The notes beneath the pieces were generated by a model. It saw only the letters and a list, made by a program, of their open reading frames with translations. It was not told the origin of the DNA and did not search any database. 64,000 nucleotides of DNA, taken from assembly GCF_020622355.1 (NCBI RefSeq), contig NZ_WHVL01000001.1, positions 1,054,001-1,118,000 of the forward strand, written 5' to 3'. This stretch comes from Vreelandella malpeensis (GTDB lineage: Bacteria > Pseudomonadota > Gammaproteobacteria > Pseudomonadales > Halomonadaceae). Made by a program: the position numbers and the translations under genes. Of this stretch, positions 20,121 through 28,884 are shown in pieces. Position 1 is the first letter of the stretch, and every line of letters starts with the position of its first letter.

Positions 20121-20864
20121 ATGGGAAAGGAAAGAAGCTGCCTGGCACGTCACTTCGATCACTACTATTCGATCTCGAAGGAAGACGAGGAACTGCTGGA
20201 TTCGCTGGAGGATAGCCCCGCCGAGTACAAGGCGGGGTCGCTGCTGTGGGAAATGAAGGATCATGCCCACGAGTTCTGCACCATCAAGAGCGGCTGGGCC
20301 TACTCCTACCGCCATCTCGAGAACGGCGATCGTCACATTCTCGAGATCTTTCTGCCCGGCGACATCATCGGGCTGCGTGAATTCGCCTTCTCCCAGCACC
20401 TGGAGAACGTGCGCTTCATCACCGACGGGGTGGCGTGTCGCTTTCCCCACAAGCGGATGATCGACCTGTTTCGCCAGTCGCTTCCGCTCACCTCGGTGAT
20501 GTTCGCCATCAGCAGCCGCCAGCAGGCGATGATGACCGAGCGGCTGGTAAATCTCGCACGGCGCAGCGCGCGCCAGAAGATGGCGCACTTTCTCAACGAG
20601 ATGCACGCTCGCCTGAGCCAGACCAACCCGGGGCTGGGCGGCCAGTTTCGCCTGCCGCTCTCCCAGGAGCAGCTCGCCGACGTGCTCGGTCTGAGCCCGG
20701 TGCACGTCAGCCGCACCTTCACCGCACTCAGCGAGGATGGACTGGTCTACCGCGACCGCCACCACGTCAACATTCCCGACCTCGCGGCGCTGGCCGCCGA
20801 AGGCGAGTTCGACGATTGCTACTTGAGCGACAACGTACGCCCGCTGCTGGATTCGCCCGAATGA
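20121..20864 (+). CDS. Crp/Fnr-family transcriptional regulator
   Basis: A 247-residue regulator with an N-terminal cyclic-nucleotide-binding-like barrel (residues ~25-140, including the PGDIIGLREF turn) and a C-terminal Crp-type helix-turn-helix (LSQEQLADVLGLSPVHVSRT, near residues 180-200). There are no Fnr-type N-terminal cysteine clusters, so it is not an iron-sulfur oxygen sensor. The start ATG at 20121 has AAGGAG upstream. Its stop overlaps the next gene (ATGA), so the two are coupled. Confidence 0.88.
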   Translation: MGKERSCLARHFDHYYSISKEDEELLDSLEDSPAEYKAGSLLWEMKDHAHEFCTIKSGWAYSYRHLENGDRHILEIFLPGDIIGLREFAFSQHLENVRFITDGVACRFPHKRMIDLFRQSLPLTSVMFAISSRQQAMMTERLVNLARRSARQKMAHFLNEMHARLSQTNPGLGGQFRLPLSQEQLADVLGLSPVHVSRTFTALSEDGLVYRDRHHVNIPDLAALAAEGEFDDCYLSDNVRPLLDSPE

Positions 20865-21415
20865 CCCTACCGCTGTACCGCTCCCTCGCCCCTTTCGCCT
20901 TCGGCGCGGCGGGGCTCGTGTTCGCCGCCGGGGCCTTTGCTGCGCCGCTGACGATCAGCGAGCCGCACGACCATGGCGCCTGGCAGGCGCTGACCCTCGA
21001 CGACGGCGACAAGCGCCACTTTCGCGCCGTCGAGGCCACAAGCTACTCGGATGCCACGCTCAGCGTCAACGCGACTCAGGGCGTATGCCACCTGCCCTGG
21101 CTCGAGATGCGCGTCACCCTGGAAGAAACCCAGACCGACGACCGGGCAGTGAACCTGGTGCCGGCGCGGCTGCGCGTCGATCGCGAGCCCTTGGTGGACA
21201 CCATGGCGGAGTTCATCGTCGAGCGGGGCGACGACGGCTTCTACAGCCACTTCTATCTCGGCGAGCTCGATACCCTGCTTTCCCAGATGAGCGGCGGCGA
21301 GAAACTCTTCATCGGCTTCGATCAGGGCGAAGCCGAGCCCTGGACCATGACCTTCGACCTCGACGGCGCCGGAGAGGCGCTCGCCGAGATGCGCCAGCGC
21401 TGTGCGGATGCCTAA
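20861..21415 (+). CDS. Exported protein of unknown function
   Basis: A 184-residue protein with a Sec signal peptide (MTLPLYRSLAPFAFGAAGLV, cleavage near AFA-APLTISEP). The mature part is acidic, with one Cys near residue 83 (QGVCHLPW) and one near the C-terminus (QRCADA). I do not recognise the family. The ATG at 20861 overlaps the stop of the Crp/Fnr gene, so the regulator may control it. Its stop overlaps that of the convergent motB-like gene by three bases. Confidence 0.75.
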   Translation: MTLPLYRSLAPFAFGAAGLVFAAGAFAAPLTISEPHDHGAWQALTLDDGDKRHFRAVEATSYSDATLSVNATQGVCHLPWLEMRVTLEETQTDDRAVNLVPARLRVDREPLVDTMAEFIVERGDDGFYSHFYLGELDTLLSQMSGGEKLFIGFDQGEAEPWTMTFDLDGAGEALAEMRQRCADA

Positions 21416-22077
21416 CGCGTGACGTCGTCGGCGAGCGGCTGGCGCAGCAGCAGCTCGACGCGCCGATTGGCGGCGCGCCCGTCTGCGGTGGCGTTGCTTT
21501 GAAGCGGCCGGGTATCGGCGTAGCCCACCGCGCGCAGATGTGACGGCGCCACCCCCTCGCTTTCCAGGTAGCGCACCACAGCGATCGCCCGCCCGGTCGA
21601 GAGCTCCCAGTTGGAGGCGAACGCCGCAGTGGCGATCGGCACGTCGTCGGTGTGCCCCTCCACGGAGACCTCGCCGTCGAAGCTTCCGATCGCCTCGCGA
21701 AGCCCCTCCAGCACCGCTTCGCCTTGGGCCGTCAGCTCGGCGGCGCCGCTTCCAAACAGCAGGCTGTCGTCGATGCGCAGGGTCACGCCCTCACGCCCTT
21801 GGGAGACGCTCACCCCCTGGATATCGAGGCTCGCCATCGCCGGGCTGATCCGACTCTCTTGCGGGGCAAGGCCGGAGGCGAGCGGCATCAAGCCACTGCC
21901 CGCTTCGGCGACCTCGCGAGCACGCTCGCCGGTGCCCGCCGGCGTCAGGGCCAGCAGCAGCACGAACAGCGTGATCAGAAGCGTCAGCACGTCCAGATAG
22001 CTGGTCAGCCACCCTTCGTCGCCTTCGCTTGCCGTGAAGGGCGATTCCAGCGCGTGGCGGGCGTCGTGGTCGAGCAT
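21412..22077 (-). CDS. Second flagellar stator protein, MotB/MotD-like
   Basis: A 221-residue stator B subunit. One membrane helix near the N-terminus carries the ion-binding Asp (YLDVLTLLITLFVLLLAL). The C-terminal OmpA-like peptidoglycan-binding domain contains VEGHTDDVP, NWELSTGRA and NRRVELLL. It is short compared with the other MotB in this window. I chose the ATG at 22077, four bases after the stop of the paired motA-like gene, with AAGGGG upstream. Whether this pair uses protons or sodium is not decided by the sequence. Confidence 0.88.
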   Translation of the reverse strand: MLDHDARHALESPFTASEGDEGWLTSYLDVLTLLITLFVLLLALTPAGTGERAREVAEAGSGLMPLASGLAPQESRISPAMASLDIQGVSVSQGREGVTLRIDDSLLFGSGAAELTAQGEAVLEGLREAIGSFDGEVSVEGHTDDVPIATAAFASNWELSTGRAIAVVRYLESEGVAPSHLRAVGYADTRPLQSNATADGRAANRRVELLLRQPLADDVTR

Positions 22078-22081
22078 GGCG

Positions 22082-22900
22082 CTACCCCTTTGCCGTCGCG
22101 CCGTCGTTCGGGCGTGGCTTGACATGGGGATCGCGAATCTCGTCGTGGTAGTTGGCGACGAACGAATTGAGCGTCTCCTCGATGAACGACGGCAGCCGGC
22201 GCTTGGTAATCAGCGAGATGCCCTCGAGCACCATGTTCATGGTGATCAGCCGCTCCTCGGTGCGCCGCTCGAGCTTCACCGCGATCGGCTTGAACACCAG
22301 GTTGGCAAGCAAAATGCCGTAGAAGGTGGTCAGCAGCGCCACCGCCATGCGCGGGCCGATTACCGCAAGGTCGCCGGCGTCCATCACTTCCAGCATGTTG
22401 ACCAGGCCCACCAGGGTGCCGATCATGCCGAAGGCCGGGGCATAGGTCGCCATGGTGCGAAAGATCTGCGCCTCGGCGTGCTCGCGCGCCTTGAGCCTTG
22501 CGATGCGCCAGCGCAGCATGTCGAAGATCTCGTCTTCCTTGGTGTTGGCGATCACGAGCTGGATACCGGTGCGCAGAAACGGATTGCGGGTGTGCTCGAG
22601 CTCACGCTCGACCGCGCGCACGTCGCCCTTGAACCACAGCCGGGCCATGGCCACCAGCTCGTCGATGTCGTCACGCACGAAGGTGTTCTCGCGGCGAAAC
22701 ACCAGCCCGACCAGGCGCACCACGCGCACCACTTCCTTGAGCGGATAGCTGATGAACGTCGCCGCCAGCGTGCCGGTGATGACGATGGCAAGCCCCGGCA
22801 GGTTGATGAAGCTTGCCGGAGACTCCGCAGTAAAGAACAGCACGCTCACCAGCAAGAGGATGCTGGCGCCTATTCCGATCAGGGTAGAGGGGTTCATCAA
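22082..22900 (-). CDS. Second flagellar stator protein, MotA/PomA/MotC-like
   Basis: A 272-residue stator A subunit with four membrane helices (about residues 8-25, 33-50, 155-175 and 185-205). The conserved cytoplasmic loop and the PAFGMIGTLVGLVNML and MAVALLTTFYGILLANLVF segments are typical of the PomA/MotC type, distinct from the enterobacterial-type MotA at 42184. It is paired with the motB-like gene and lies directly downstream of fliA, as motCD-type genes do in some polar-flagellate bacteria. Confidence 0.92.
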   Translation of the reverse strand: MMNPSTLIGIGASILLLVSVLFFTAESPASFINLPGLAIVITGTLAATFISYPLKEVVRVVRLVGLVFRRENTFVRDDIDELVAMARLWFKGDVRAVERELEHTRNPFLRTGIQLVIANTKEDEIFDMLRWRIARLKAREHAEAQIFRTMATYAPAFGMIGTLVGLVNMLEVMDAGDLAVIGPRMAVALLTTFYGILLANLVFKPIAVKLERRTEERLITMNMVLEGISLITKRRLPSFIEETLNSFVANYHDEIRDPHVKPRPNDGATAKG

Positions 22901-22940
22901 CGGCTCCTCGCCGGTCGTATGGTTGAAAAAGTGAAGCGGC

Positions 22941-23639
22941 TCACTCGGCCTCGTGCAGGCGCGCGCGCAGACGGCTGATCGCCTGGCTATGCAGTTGGGA
23001 GACGCGCGATTCGGTCACGCCCAGCACCGCCCCCACCTCCTTGAGGTTGAGCTCTTCCTGGTAGTAGAGCGCCATCAAGAGCTTCTCGCGCTCGGGCAGC
23101 GCCTCGATCGCCGCGATCAGCGTGGCGCGCTGCTGGCCGTCGAGCAGCTCCTCGAAGGGCGCGTTCTGGGCTTCCTGGGCGGGCTCGCTGCCCTCCTCGA
23201 GCAGCTCCTCGAAGGGCAGCAGGTGGCCGCTGTTGGTATCGTTGAGAAGTTGCTGGTACTCGGCCAGCGGCATCTCCAGATGGCGGGCGATCTCGCCCTC
23301 CTCCGGGGCACGGCCAAGGCTCTGCTCCAGATGGCGGATCGCCTCGTCCATGGCCCGGGCGGAGCGGCGCACGCTGCGCGGCAACCAGTCCCGGGTGCGC
23401 AGTTCATCGACCATCGCACCGCGAATGCGCTGGCTGGCGAAGGTGGCGAAGCTCGCGCCCTGGGCAGCATCGAAGCGCCCCAGCGCCTCCAGAAGCCCGA
23501 CCATGCCCGCCTGGATCAGGTCGTCGAGTTCGATGCTCGCCGGCAAGCGCACCTGAAGGGCCAGCGCCTGGCGCCTGACCAACGGCATGTACTGGCTGAC
23601 CAGCTCGCTGTGTTGAATCCTGCCTTGTGCTGTATACAT
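22941..23639 (-). CDS. fliA: Sigma-28 flagellar sigma factor FliA
   Basis: A 232-residue sigma factor that transcribes late flagellar and chemotaxis genes. Region 2 is seen in DLIQAGMVGLLEALGRFD and FATFASQRIRGAMVDELR, and region 4 in LNLKEVGAVLGVTESRVSQL. The start ATG at 23639 follows ACGAGG. Candidate FliA promoters found here precede fliS and flaG. flhE ends 26 bases upstream. Confidence 0.96.
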   Translation of the reverse strand: MYTAQGRIQHSELVSQYMPLVRRQALALQVRLPASIELDDLIQAGMVGLLEALGRFDAAQGASFATFASQRIRGAMVDELRTRDWLPRSVRRSARAMDEAIRHLEQSLGRAPEEGEIARHLEMPLAEYQQLLNDTNSGHLLPFEELLEEGSEPAQEAQNAPFEELLDGQQRATLIAAIEALPEREKLLMALYYQEELNLKEVGAVLGVTESRVSQLHSQAISRLRARLHEAE

Positions 23640-23665
23640 CCTCGTGCCTCGTGGCTATACACTGG

Positions 23666-24082
23666 TCACTGGTAGTTCACGATTACCTGCAGGCCCTGCA
23701 CCCGGGTCGGGCGCTGCCCCGGCGCCAGCGCGAAGCGAAACTCGAGCGGCGCGTCGGCGCCAAGTCCGGCAAGCCCCGTGAGGCTTCCGCGCTGCCCACT
23801 AAGCGCCACGCAGCGCTCGGGGTGGCAGAGCCAGGCGCGCAGCGCCGCCCCCGGAGGCGCCTCGAAGCGCCAATGGACGCGCTCGATGCGCCCCCCGGCC
23901 AGCGGCGCGGCCGGTGGCGCAAGCGCCTGACTTCTGGTCGCGCGATCGCTCATGGCGACCATCATGCCGGTCGTCTCGCGGCTCCAGCTGCCGGCGGCGC
24001 CGAGCGCGGGCAGCACCACGCCCATCCAGACTACGCAAGCCAAGGCGAGGGCGCCAAGGCGCTTCAAGGTCGTACCGATCAT
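23666..24082 (-). CDS. flhE: Periplasmic flagellar protein FlhE
   Basis: A 138-residue exported protein. After a signal peptide (MIGTTLKRLGALALACVVWM, cleavage near ALG-AAGSWS) the mature part matches FlhE: GRIERVHWRF, then an AWLCHPERCVALSGQRGS segment with the conserved Cys pair, ending LQVIVNYQ; E. coli FlhE ends VIVNYR. FlhE is a periplasmic protein linked to the flagellar export gate and proton leakage control in enterobacteria. In E. coli it follows flhA; here flhF and an unknown gene are inserted between them. Confidence 0.85.
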   Translation of the reverse strand: MIGTTLKRLGALALACVVWMGVVLPALGAAGSWSRETTGMMVAMSDRATRSQALAPPAAPLAGGRIERVHWRFEAPPGAALRAWLCHPERCVALSGQRGSLTGLAGLGADAPLEFRFALAPGQRPTRVQGLQVIVNYQ

Positions 24083-24105
24083 CGAGAGCCTCTCGTCATG
24101 GGCGC

Positions 24106-24624
24106 TCAGCGCGCCAGCAGCAGCAGGTCGATATCAAGATAGCTTGCCGCCGCGCGCTGCAGGTTGTCGAGCAGCCCCTGGCGCGGCAGGCGCGGTTCGT
24201 GCAGCGCCAGCAGCCGGCGCGGGCCGCCGTGCTCCTTGAGCTGGCGCAGCGTGCGGTACATGGCGGCGAAGGCATCGGCATCGCTTTGCACCCACAGCGC
24301 CCAGCGCGCGTAGCGCTGGCGCCACGCGTCAAGATCTGTATCGGCGCGCACCGGCAGAATCTCCCAGCTTTCCGGGGTAGCCGCCCAGCGGCGCTCGAGC
24401 GCCGCCCACTCGCCCAGCCGCGTGCGCACCGGCGCGACGCTGTGCGAGGGCAGCCCGACCACCACCAGCGGGGTTCGAGGTGCAGGCACCACAGGCGCGC
24501 TCACGGGGACGGCATCGATGGAAGCGCTCGACGCGACGCTTTCGTCGGCACGCTCCTCGACAGGGCTCGTCTCGCGTCGGCGGGCCCACTGGCGCAGGCC
24601 CGCCGCCTGGTCTCCCCCGCTCAT
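24106..24624 (-). CDS. Unknown protein at the flhG position, possible degenerate FlhG-like C-terminus
   Basis: A 172-residue protein translationally coupled to flhF (ATGA overlap at 24621-24624). I do not recognise it with certainty. It has no Walker A loop. The last ~65 residues (WALWVQSDADAFAAMYRTLR, then RRLLALHEPRLPRQG, then AAASYLDIDLLLLAR) resemble in layout the part of FlhG/MinD ATPases after the second Asp motif, where a beta strand, a DAYA-type helix and a final helix occur. FlhG usually follows flhF, so this could be an FlhG relative that has lost its ATPase half. Confidence 0.6.
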   Translation of the reverse strand: MSGGDQAAGLRQWARRRETSPVEERADESVASSASIDAVPVSAPVVPAPRTPLVVVGLPSHSVAPVRTRLGEWAALERRWAATPESWEILPVRADTDLDAWRQRYARWALWVQSDADAFAAMYRTLRQLKEHGGPRRLLALHEPRLPRQGLLDNLQRAAASYLDIDLLLLAR

Positions 24625-26762
24625 GCAAAGGCCTCGCGGCTGACGCTACCCAGCTGGCGAATGGCGTCACGGGTCATCAACAGGTGCATCACGGCATCGA
24701 GCAGCGCCGTATCGCGCCGCGTTCGGGCGCGCCCCAGACGCATCACGTCTTCACGCAGCGCGCGCGCCGTGTCGTCCTCGGCGCCGTCCAGATGGGTGGC
24801 AACGGCAGCGGCGCCGGCGGCCATGGCCAGGCGTACTTGGGGGCTCGTCTCGCCACCATCGGCCTCCTTGAGCACCTGCCAGGCGCGCTTGGCCAGCGCC
24901 ACGCTCGCCTCGCCCTGAAGCTGAGTGGTCAGCAGCGACTCGACTTCGATCCCCAGTCGCGCCGGCGTCAGCCAGTAGCGCTTCGCTACCCGCTTGGCGC
25001 TTTCCGGGTCACGAATCTCGCCATACCAGGCGAGATGGCGCCGTCCGTCGCCATCGGCGACTTCGGCATGCACGCTCCAGAGTTGCAGTGCCTGGCCCCT
25101 GAAGCGCACGCCGACGTGGTGGCTTGGTCGGCTCTCGGCGAACAGGGCGGCGAGGGCGTAGCGCTCTCCTTGCCAGTATACCCGCTGGCTGCCGCTCACC
25201 TGGCTGACCCAGGTCAAGCGCTCGGCCTCGAGCCAGTCCTGCGTCGGCCCGTCCACAAGGGTGGGCAGCAGATGGACGGCGGCCCGCGCCTGAGCCGCGA
25301 TGCGCGGCTGCCAGCCGGCGCTCTGGCGATGCTGCAACAGTGTCAGCGCGCAGGGGTTGCCGTCGGCGTCGAGGGCGAGATCCGGCATCGACCACTCCAC
25401 GCCCCGGGCGTTGCGCCGCGGCGCCCAGTGAATGCCGAGCACCTCCTGGTCGTCGGCGCGCGCAACGATCTCGTCGAGGCGCTGATCGTGCAGCACCGCG
25501 GGCAGCGCCGCGATGTCCCACGCCGTCTCAAGCAGCGCAAAGCCTTCGACCCGTTCGCGCAGCCGACCCAGCAGCAGGCTCAGCCGCCGCCCCTGGCCGA
25601 GCATCTCCCGGGACCAGCGCGGCGCCAGCGTCGTGCCGGGCCAGGTGCGCGCATCGTCGGCCTGGGTGCGCAGCGCCTGCTCGACGAGCGCCCGACGATC
25701 GGCCGGCGCCATGTCTTCGGGCACCTGCTGGCCGTGAGAGCCGAACAGCACACGCAGGCCATGGCGCATGACGATATCCAAAAGCGGCGCCAGCCGCCCG
25801 GCTTCGTCCTGCTTGGTGATGATGCAGTCGTCCAGCGTTGCGCCCGCCGCGCGCGCGGCCTGACGATAGCGCAGCACCACTTCCTCGAGGGTCTCGGGCT
25901 GGCTCGCGGCGTTGAGCACCAGTACCAGACGCACGTTGGAATCACCGCCCTGAAGCTGGTCGATCTGGGTGATCACGCGCTGGTCGCGCTGGCTCATGCC
26001 GACGGTGTCGACGATCACCCAGCGCTTGTCGTGCAGACGGTCGAGCAGCTCATTGACGGGCTGCTCGGCGTCGAGGGCGTACATCGGCGCATCGAGCAGG
26101 CGGGCGTAGATGCGCAGCTGCTCGTGAGCGCCGATCCTGAAGCTGTCGGTAGTCACCAGCGCCACCGGCTCGGTGCCGTGACGCATGACGAAGCGCGCGG
26201 CGAGCTTGGCGGTGGTGGTGGTCTTGCCGACCCCCGTGGGCCCGACCAAGGCGACGATGCCGGGCCGATCAAAAAAGGCGTCCTCGCCGTCGAGCACGCT
26301 CAGGCGCGCCTCGAGCTGGCGATGCAACCACGTCAGCACCTGGTCATCACGCGGGTGGAGTGCGGCGAGCGTGGCGGGAAGCGCGCAGCCGATCTCCTCG
26401 CAGAGCTCGGCGCCAAAACCGGCGCGCGCCAGCAGCGTCTTCACGGTGAAGTCCGGCGTCACTGAAGCATCGCCCTGGGATGGGCGGGCCAGCAGCGCGC
26501 GCATGTCCTGCATCTCGCGCAGCAGCTGGGCGCTGAGCTCCTCGAAGGCGGGCGGCGCACTCGGCGCAGCGGGTGCTGGCGCGGGTGCCTGGGCGGGCAC
26601 GGCGGGCGCCGTGTCGAGGGCAGCGTCGTCGGCCATGGCGAGGATCTCCACGCCGGTCTCGGTGCGCCGGTTGGCGACGATCAGGGCATCATCACCCAGG
26701 GCTTCACGCACCTGGCGCATGACATCGCGACTGTTCGCGCCGACAAAGCGTCTCACGCTCAT
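24621..26762 (-). CDS. flhF: FlhF-type SRP GTPase with long C-terminal extension
   Basis: A 713-residue protein. The short N-terminal basic domain (VRRFVGANSRDVMRQVREAL) and Pro/Ala-rich linker (51-72) precede the NG domain. G motifs are GPTGVGKTTTTAKLAARF (174-191), DTVGMSQRDQ (252-261, in place of DTAG) and TKQDEAG (316-322). FlhF normally ends soon after the GTPase domain at about 400-500 residues; here about 340 further residues (370-713) follow with no family I recognise. FlhF usually sets number and placement of flagella at the pole. Confidence 0.92.
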   Translation of the reverse strand: MSVRRFVGANSRDVMRQVREALGDDALIVANRRTETGVEILAMADDAALDTAPAVPAQAPAPAPAAPSAPPAFEELSAQLLREMQDMRALLARPSQGDASVTPDFTVKTLLARAGFGAELCEEIGCALPATLAALHPRDDQVLTWLHRQLEARLSVLDGEDAFFDRPGIVALVGPTGVGKTTTTAKLAARFVMRHGTEPVALVTTDSFRIGAHEQLRIYARLLDAPMYALDAEQPVNELLDRLHDKRWVIVDTVGMSQRDQRVITQIDQLQGGDSNVRLVLVLNAASQPETLEEVVLRYRQAARAAGATLDDCIITKQDEAGRLAPLLDIVMRHGLRVLFGSHGQQVPEDMAPADRRALVEQALRTQADDARTWPGTTLAPRWSREMLGQGRRLSLLLGRLRERVEGFALLETAWDIAALPAVLHDQRLDEIVARADDQEVLGIHWAPRRNARGVEWSMPDLALDADGNPCALTLLQHRQSAGWQPRIAAQARAAVHLLPTLVDGPTQDWLEAERLTWVSQVSGSQRVYWQGERYALAALFAESRPSHHVGVRFRGQALQLWSVHAEVADGDGRRHLAWYGEIRDPESAKRVAKRYWLTPARLGIEVESLLTTQLQGEASVALAKRAWQVLKEADGGETSPQVRLAMAAGAAAVATHLDGAEDDTARALREDVMRLGRARTRRDTALLDAVMHLLMTRDAIRQLGSVSREAFA

Positions 26763-26799
26763 GGGTTGGCTTTCCTCCTCTCAGCGGCCGGGGTTTTGC

Positions 26800-28884
26800 T
26801 CATCGCGCCCCACCCACCAGCGTCGTGATCTTGAGCGTACGGTCGTCGGGAATCTCTGCCTGGGACATCACCACCAGGTGGCGCATGCGCCGACGCAGAA
26901 AGCGCGAGACGACCGCGCGCAGTGAGTGCTGGACCACCAGCACCGGCGGCTCGCCGGCAGCTTCCTGGCGCTCGAGCGCCTGCTGGGCCTGGGTCATCAG
27001 GGTCTCGGCGAGCCCCGGCTCCATGGCGCCGTTGCCGTTCATGGCCTGCACCAGCACCTGTTCGAGCTGGGCATCGAGGCCGATGACGTTGAGTGTTTCC
27101 TGGCCCGCGAACCACTGCTGGGTGATCGCCCGGCCAAGGCCCACGCGCACCAGCGCGGTGAGTTCGCCCGGGTCCTTCTGGGTCGCCGCGACCTCGGCCA
27201 GGGTATCGAGGATGGTGCGCATGTCGCGAATCGAGACGTCCTCGTCGAGCAGGTGCTGCAGGATGCGCTGCAGCACGGTGAGCGAGATCGCCTTGGGCAC
27301 CACCTCTTCGACCAGGGATTTCTGCTCGTCGCCGAGCTTGTCGAGCAGCTTCTGCACCTCCTGGCGGCCGAGCATTTCCGGCGAGTGGCGATGCAGAAGG
27401 TGATTCAGGTGGGTGGCGATGACGGTGCTGGCATCGACCACGGTGTAACCGAACACCTGGGCGTGTTCGCGCTGAGCGGCATCGATCCAGACCGCCGGAA
27501 GTCCGAAAGCCGGGTCCTGGGTCGGCGTGCCTTGAAGCTGCCCGGAGACCTGGCCCGGGTCGATCGCCAGCCACTTGCCCGGCTGCGCCTCGGCGCGGCC
27601 GATCTCGGCGCCCTTGAGCGACAGCACGTAGGCGTTGGGCGAAAGCTCGAGGTTGTCGCGAATATGCACCACCGGCGGCAAAAAGCCCACTTCCTGGGCG
27701 AACTTCTTGCGCACGCTCTTGATGCGCGCCAGAAGCTCGCCCTTCTGGCGCGAGTCGACCAGTGGAATCAAGCGGTGGCCGACTTCGAGCCCCAGGGTAT
27801 CGACCAGTTGCACGTCCTCCCAGCTCGCCTCCGGGGTCTCCTGCAGCGGCATGGGCGCATCGGCCATCTCCTCGGTGACCAGCACCTTCTCCTGATGACG
27901 CTTCAGGTACCAGGCGAGTCCGCCGAGCAGGGCGGTGAAGATCAGAAACACCAGGTTGGGCATGCCCGGCACCATGCCGAGAAGTCCCATCACCGCGGCG
28001 GCGAGGATCATCACCTGAGGGTTGACGAACAGCTGACTGAGCATCTGCTGACCGACGTCCTGCTCGGTGTTGACGCGGGACACAGTGACGCCGGCGGCGG
28101 TGGAGATCACCAGCGCCGGAATCTGCGCCACCAGGCCGTCGCCGATGGTCAGGAGGGTGTAGGTGCGCCCGGCGTCGGCGAAGCTCATGTCGTGCTGCAT
28201 CATGCCGATGATCAGCCCGCCGATGATGTTGACCACCATGATGACGAGCCCCGCCATGGCGTCGCCGCGCACGAACTTGCTGGCACCGTCCATCGAGCCG
28301 TAGAAGTCTGCCTCCTGGGCGACCTCGGCGCGGCGCTTCTTGGCGTCCTCCTCACCGATCAGCCCGGCGTTGAGATCGGCGTCGATCGCCATCTGCTTGC
28401 CGGGCATGGCATCCAAGGTGAAGCGCGCGCCGACCTCGGCGATACGCCCGGCACCTTTCGTGATGACCATGAAGTTGATGATCACCAGAATCAGGAACAC
28501 CACCAGGCCCACGGCGAAGTTGCCGCCGACCAGAAACGTACCGAAGGCCTCGATCACCTTGCCTGCCGAGGCGCCGCCCTGGTGGCCCTCCATCAGTACC
28601 ACCCGGGTGGAGGCGACGTTGAGCGATAGCCGCAAAAGCGTGGTGAACAGGAGCACCGCCGGGAAGGCGGCGAAATCGAGCGGCTTCTCGGCGAACATGC
28701 TCACCAGCAGCACCATGATGGCCAGCGCAATGTTGAAGGTGAACAGCAGGTCGAGCGCAAAGGGCGGCAGCGGCACGATCATCATGCCGAGGATCATGAG
28801 GATCAGAAGCGGCCCCGCCAGCAGCTTCACGGGGACGTCGCTCAGCGCACCTCGCTGACCGATGAGTTGGCTAAGGGCCTTCAT
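26800..28884 (-). CDS. flhA: Flagellar export gate protein FlhA
   Basis: A 694-residue inner-membrane protein of the type III export gate. About eight membrane helices occupy residues 20-320; the cytoplasmic FHIPEP-type loop contains GARFTLDAMPGKQMAIDADL and the C-terminal domain binds chaperone-substrate complexes. Its start overlaps the stop of flhB (ATGA). flhF follows after a 37-base gap. Confidence 0.98.
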   Translation of the reverse strand: MKALSQLIGQRGALSDVPVKLLAGPLLILMILGMMIVPLPPFALDLLFTFNIALAIMVLLVSMFAEKPLDFAAFPAVLLFTTLLRLSLNVASTRVVLMEGHQGGASAGKVIEAFGTFLVGGNFAVGLVVFLILVIINFMVITKGAGRIAEVGARFTLDAMPGKQMAIDADLNAGLIGEEDAKKRRAEVAQEADFYGSMDGASKFVRGDAMAGLVIMVVNIIGGLIIGMMQHDMSFADAGRTYTLLTIGDGLVAQIPALVISTAAGVTVSRVNTEQDVGQQMLSQLFVNPQVMILAAAVMGLLGMVPGMPNLVFLIFTALLGGLAWYLKRHQEKVLVTEEMADAPMPLQETPEASWEDVQLVDTLGLEVGHRLIPLVDSRQKGELLARIKSVRKKFAQEVGFLPPVVHIRDNLELSPNAYVLSLKGAEIGRAEAQPGKWLAIDPGQVSGQLQGTPTQDPAFGLPAVWIDAAQREHAQVFGYTVVDASTVIATHLNHLLHRHSPEMLGRQEVQKLLDKLGDEQKSLVEEVVPKAISLTVLQRILQHLLDEDVSIRDMRTILDTLAEVAATQKDPGELTALVRVGLGRAITQQWFAGQETLNVIGLDAQLEQVLVQAMNGNGAMEPGLAETLMTQAQQALERQEAAGEPPVLVVQHSLRAVVSRFLRRRMRHLVVMSQAEIPDDRTLKITTLVGGAR

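Noticed and set aside
26926-28629. 567-codon plus-strand open frame inside flhA
   Set aside because: Antisense to flhA, His-rich, no start context or domain.
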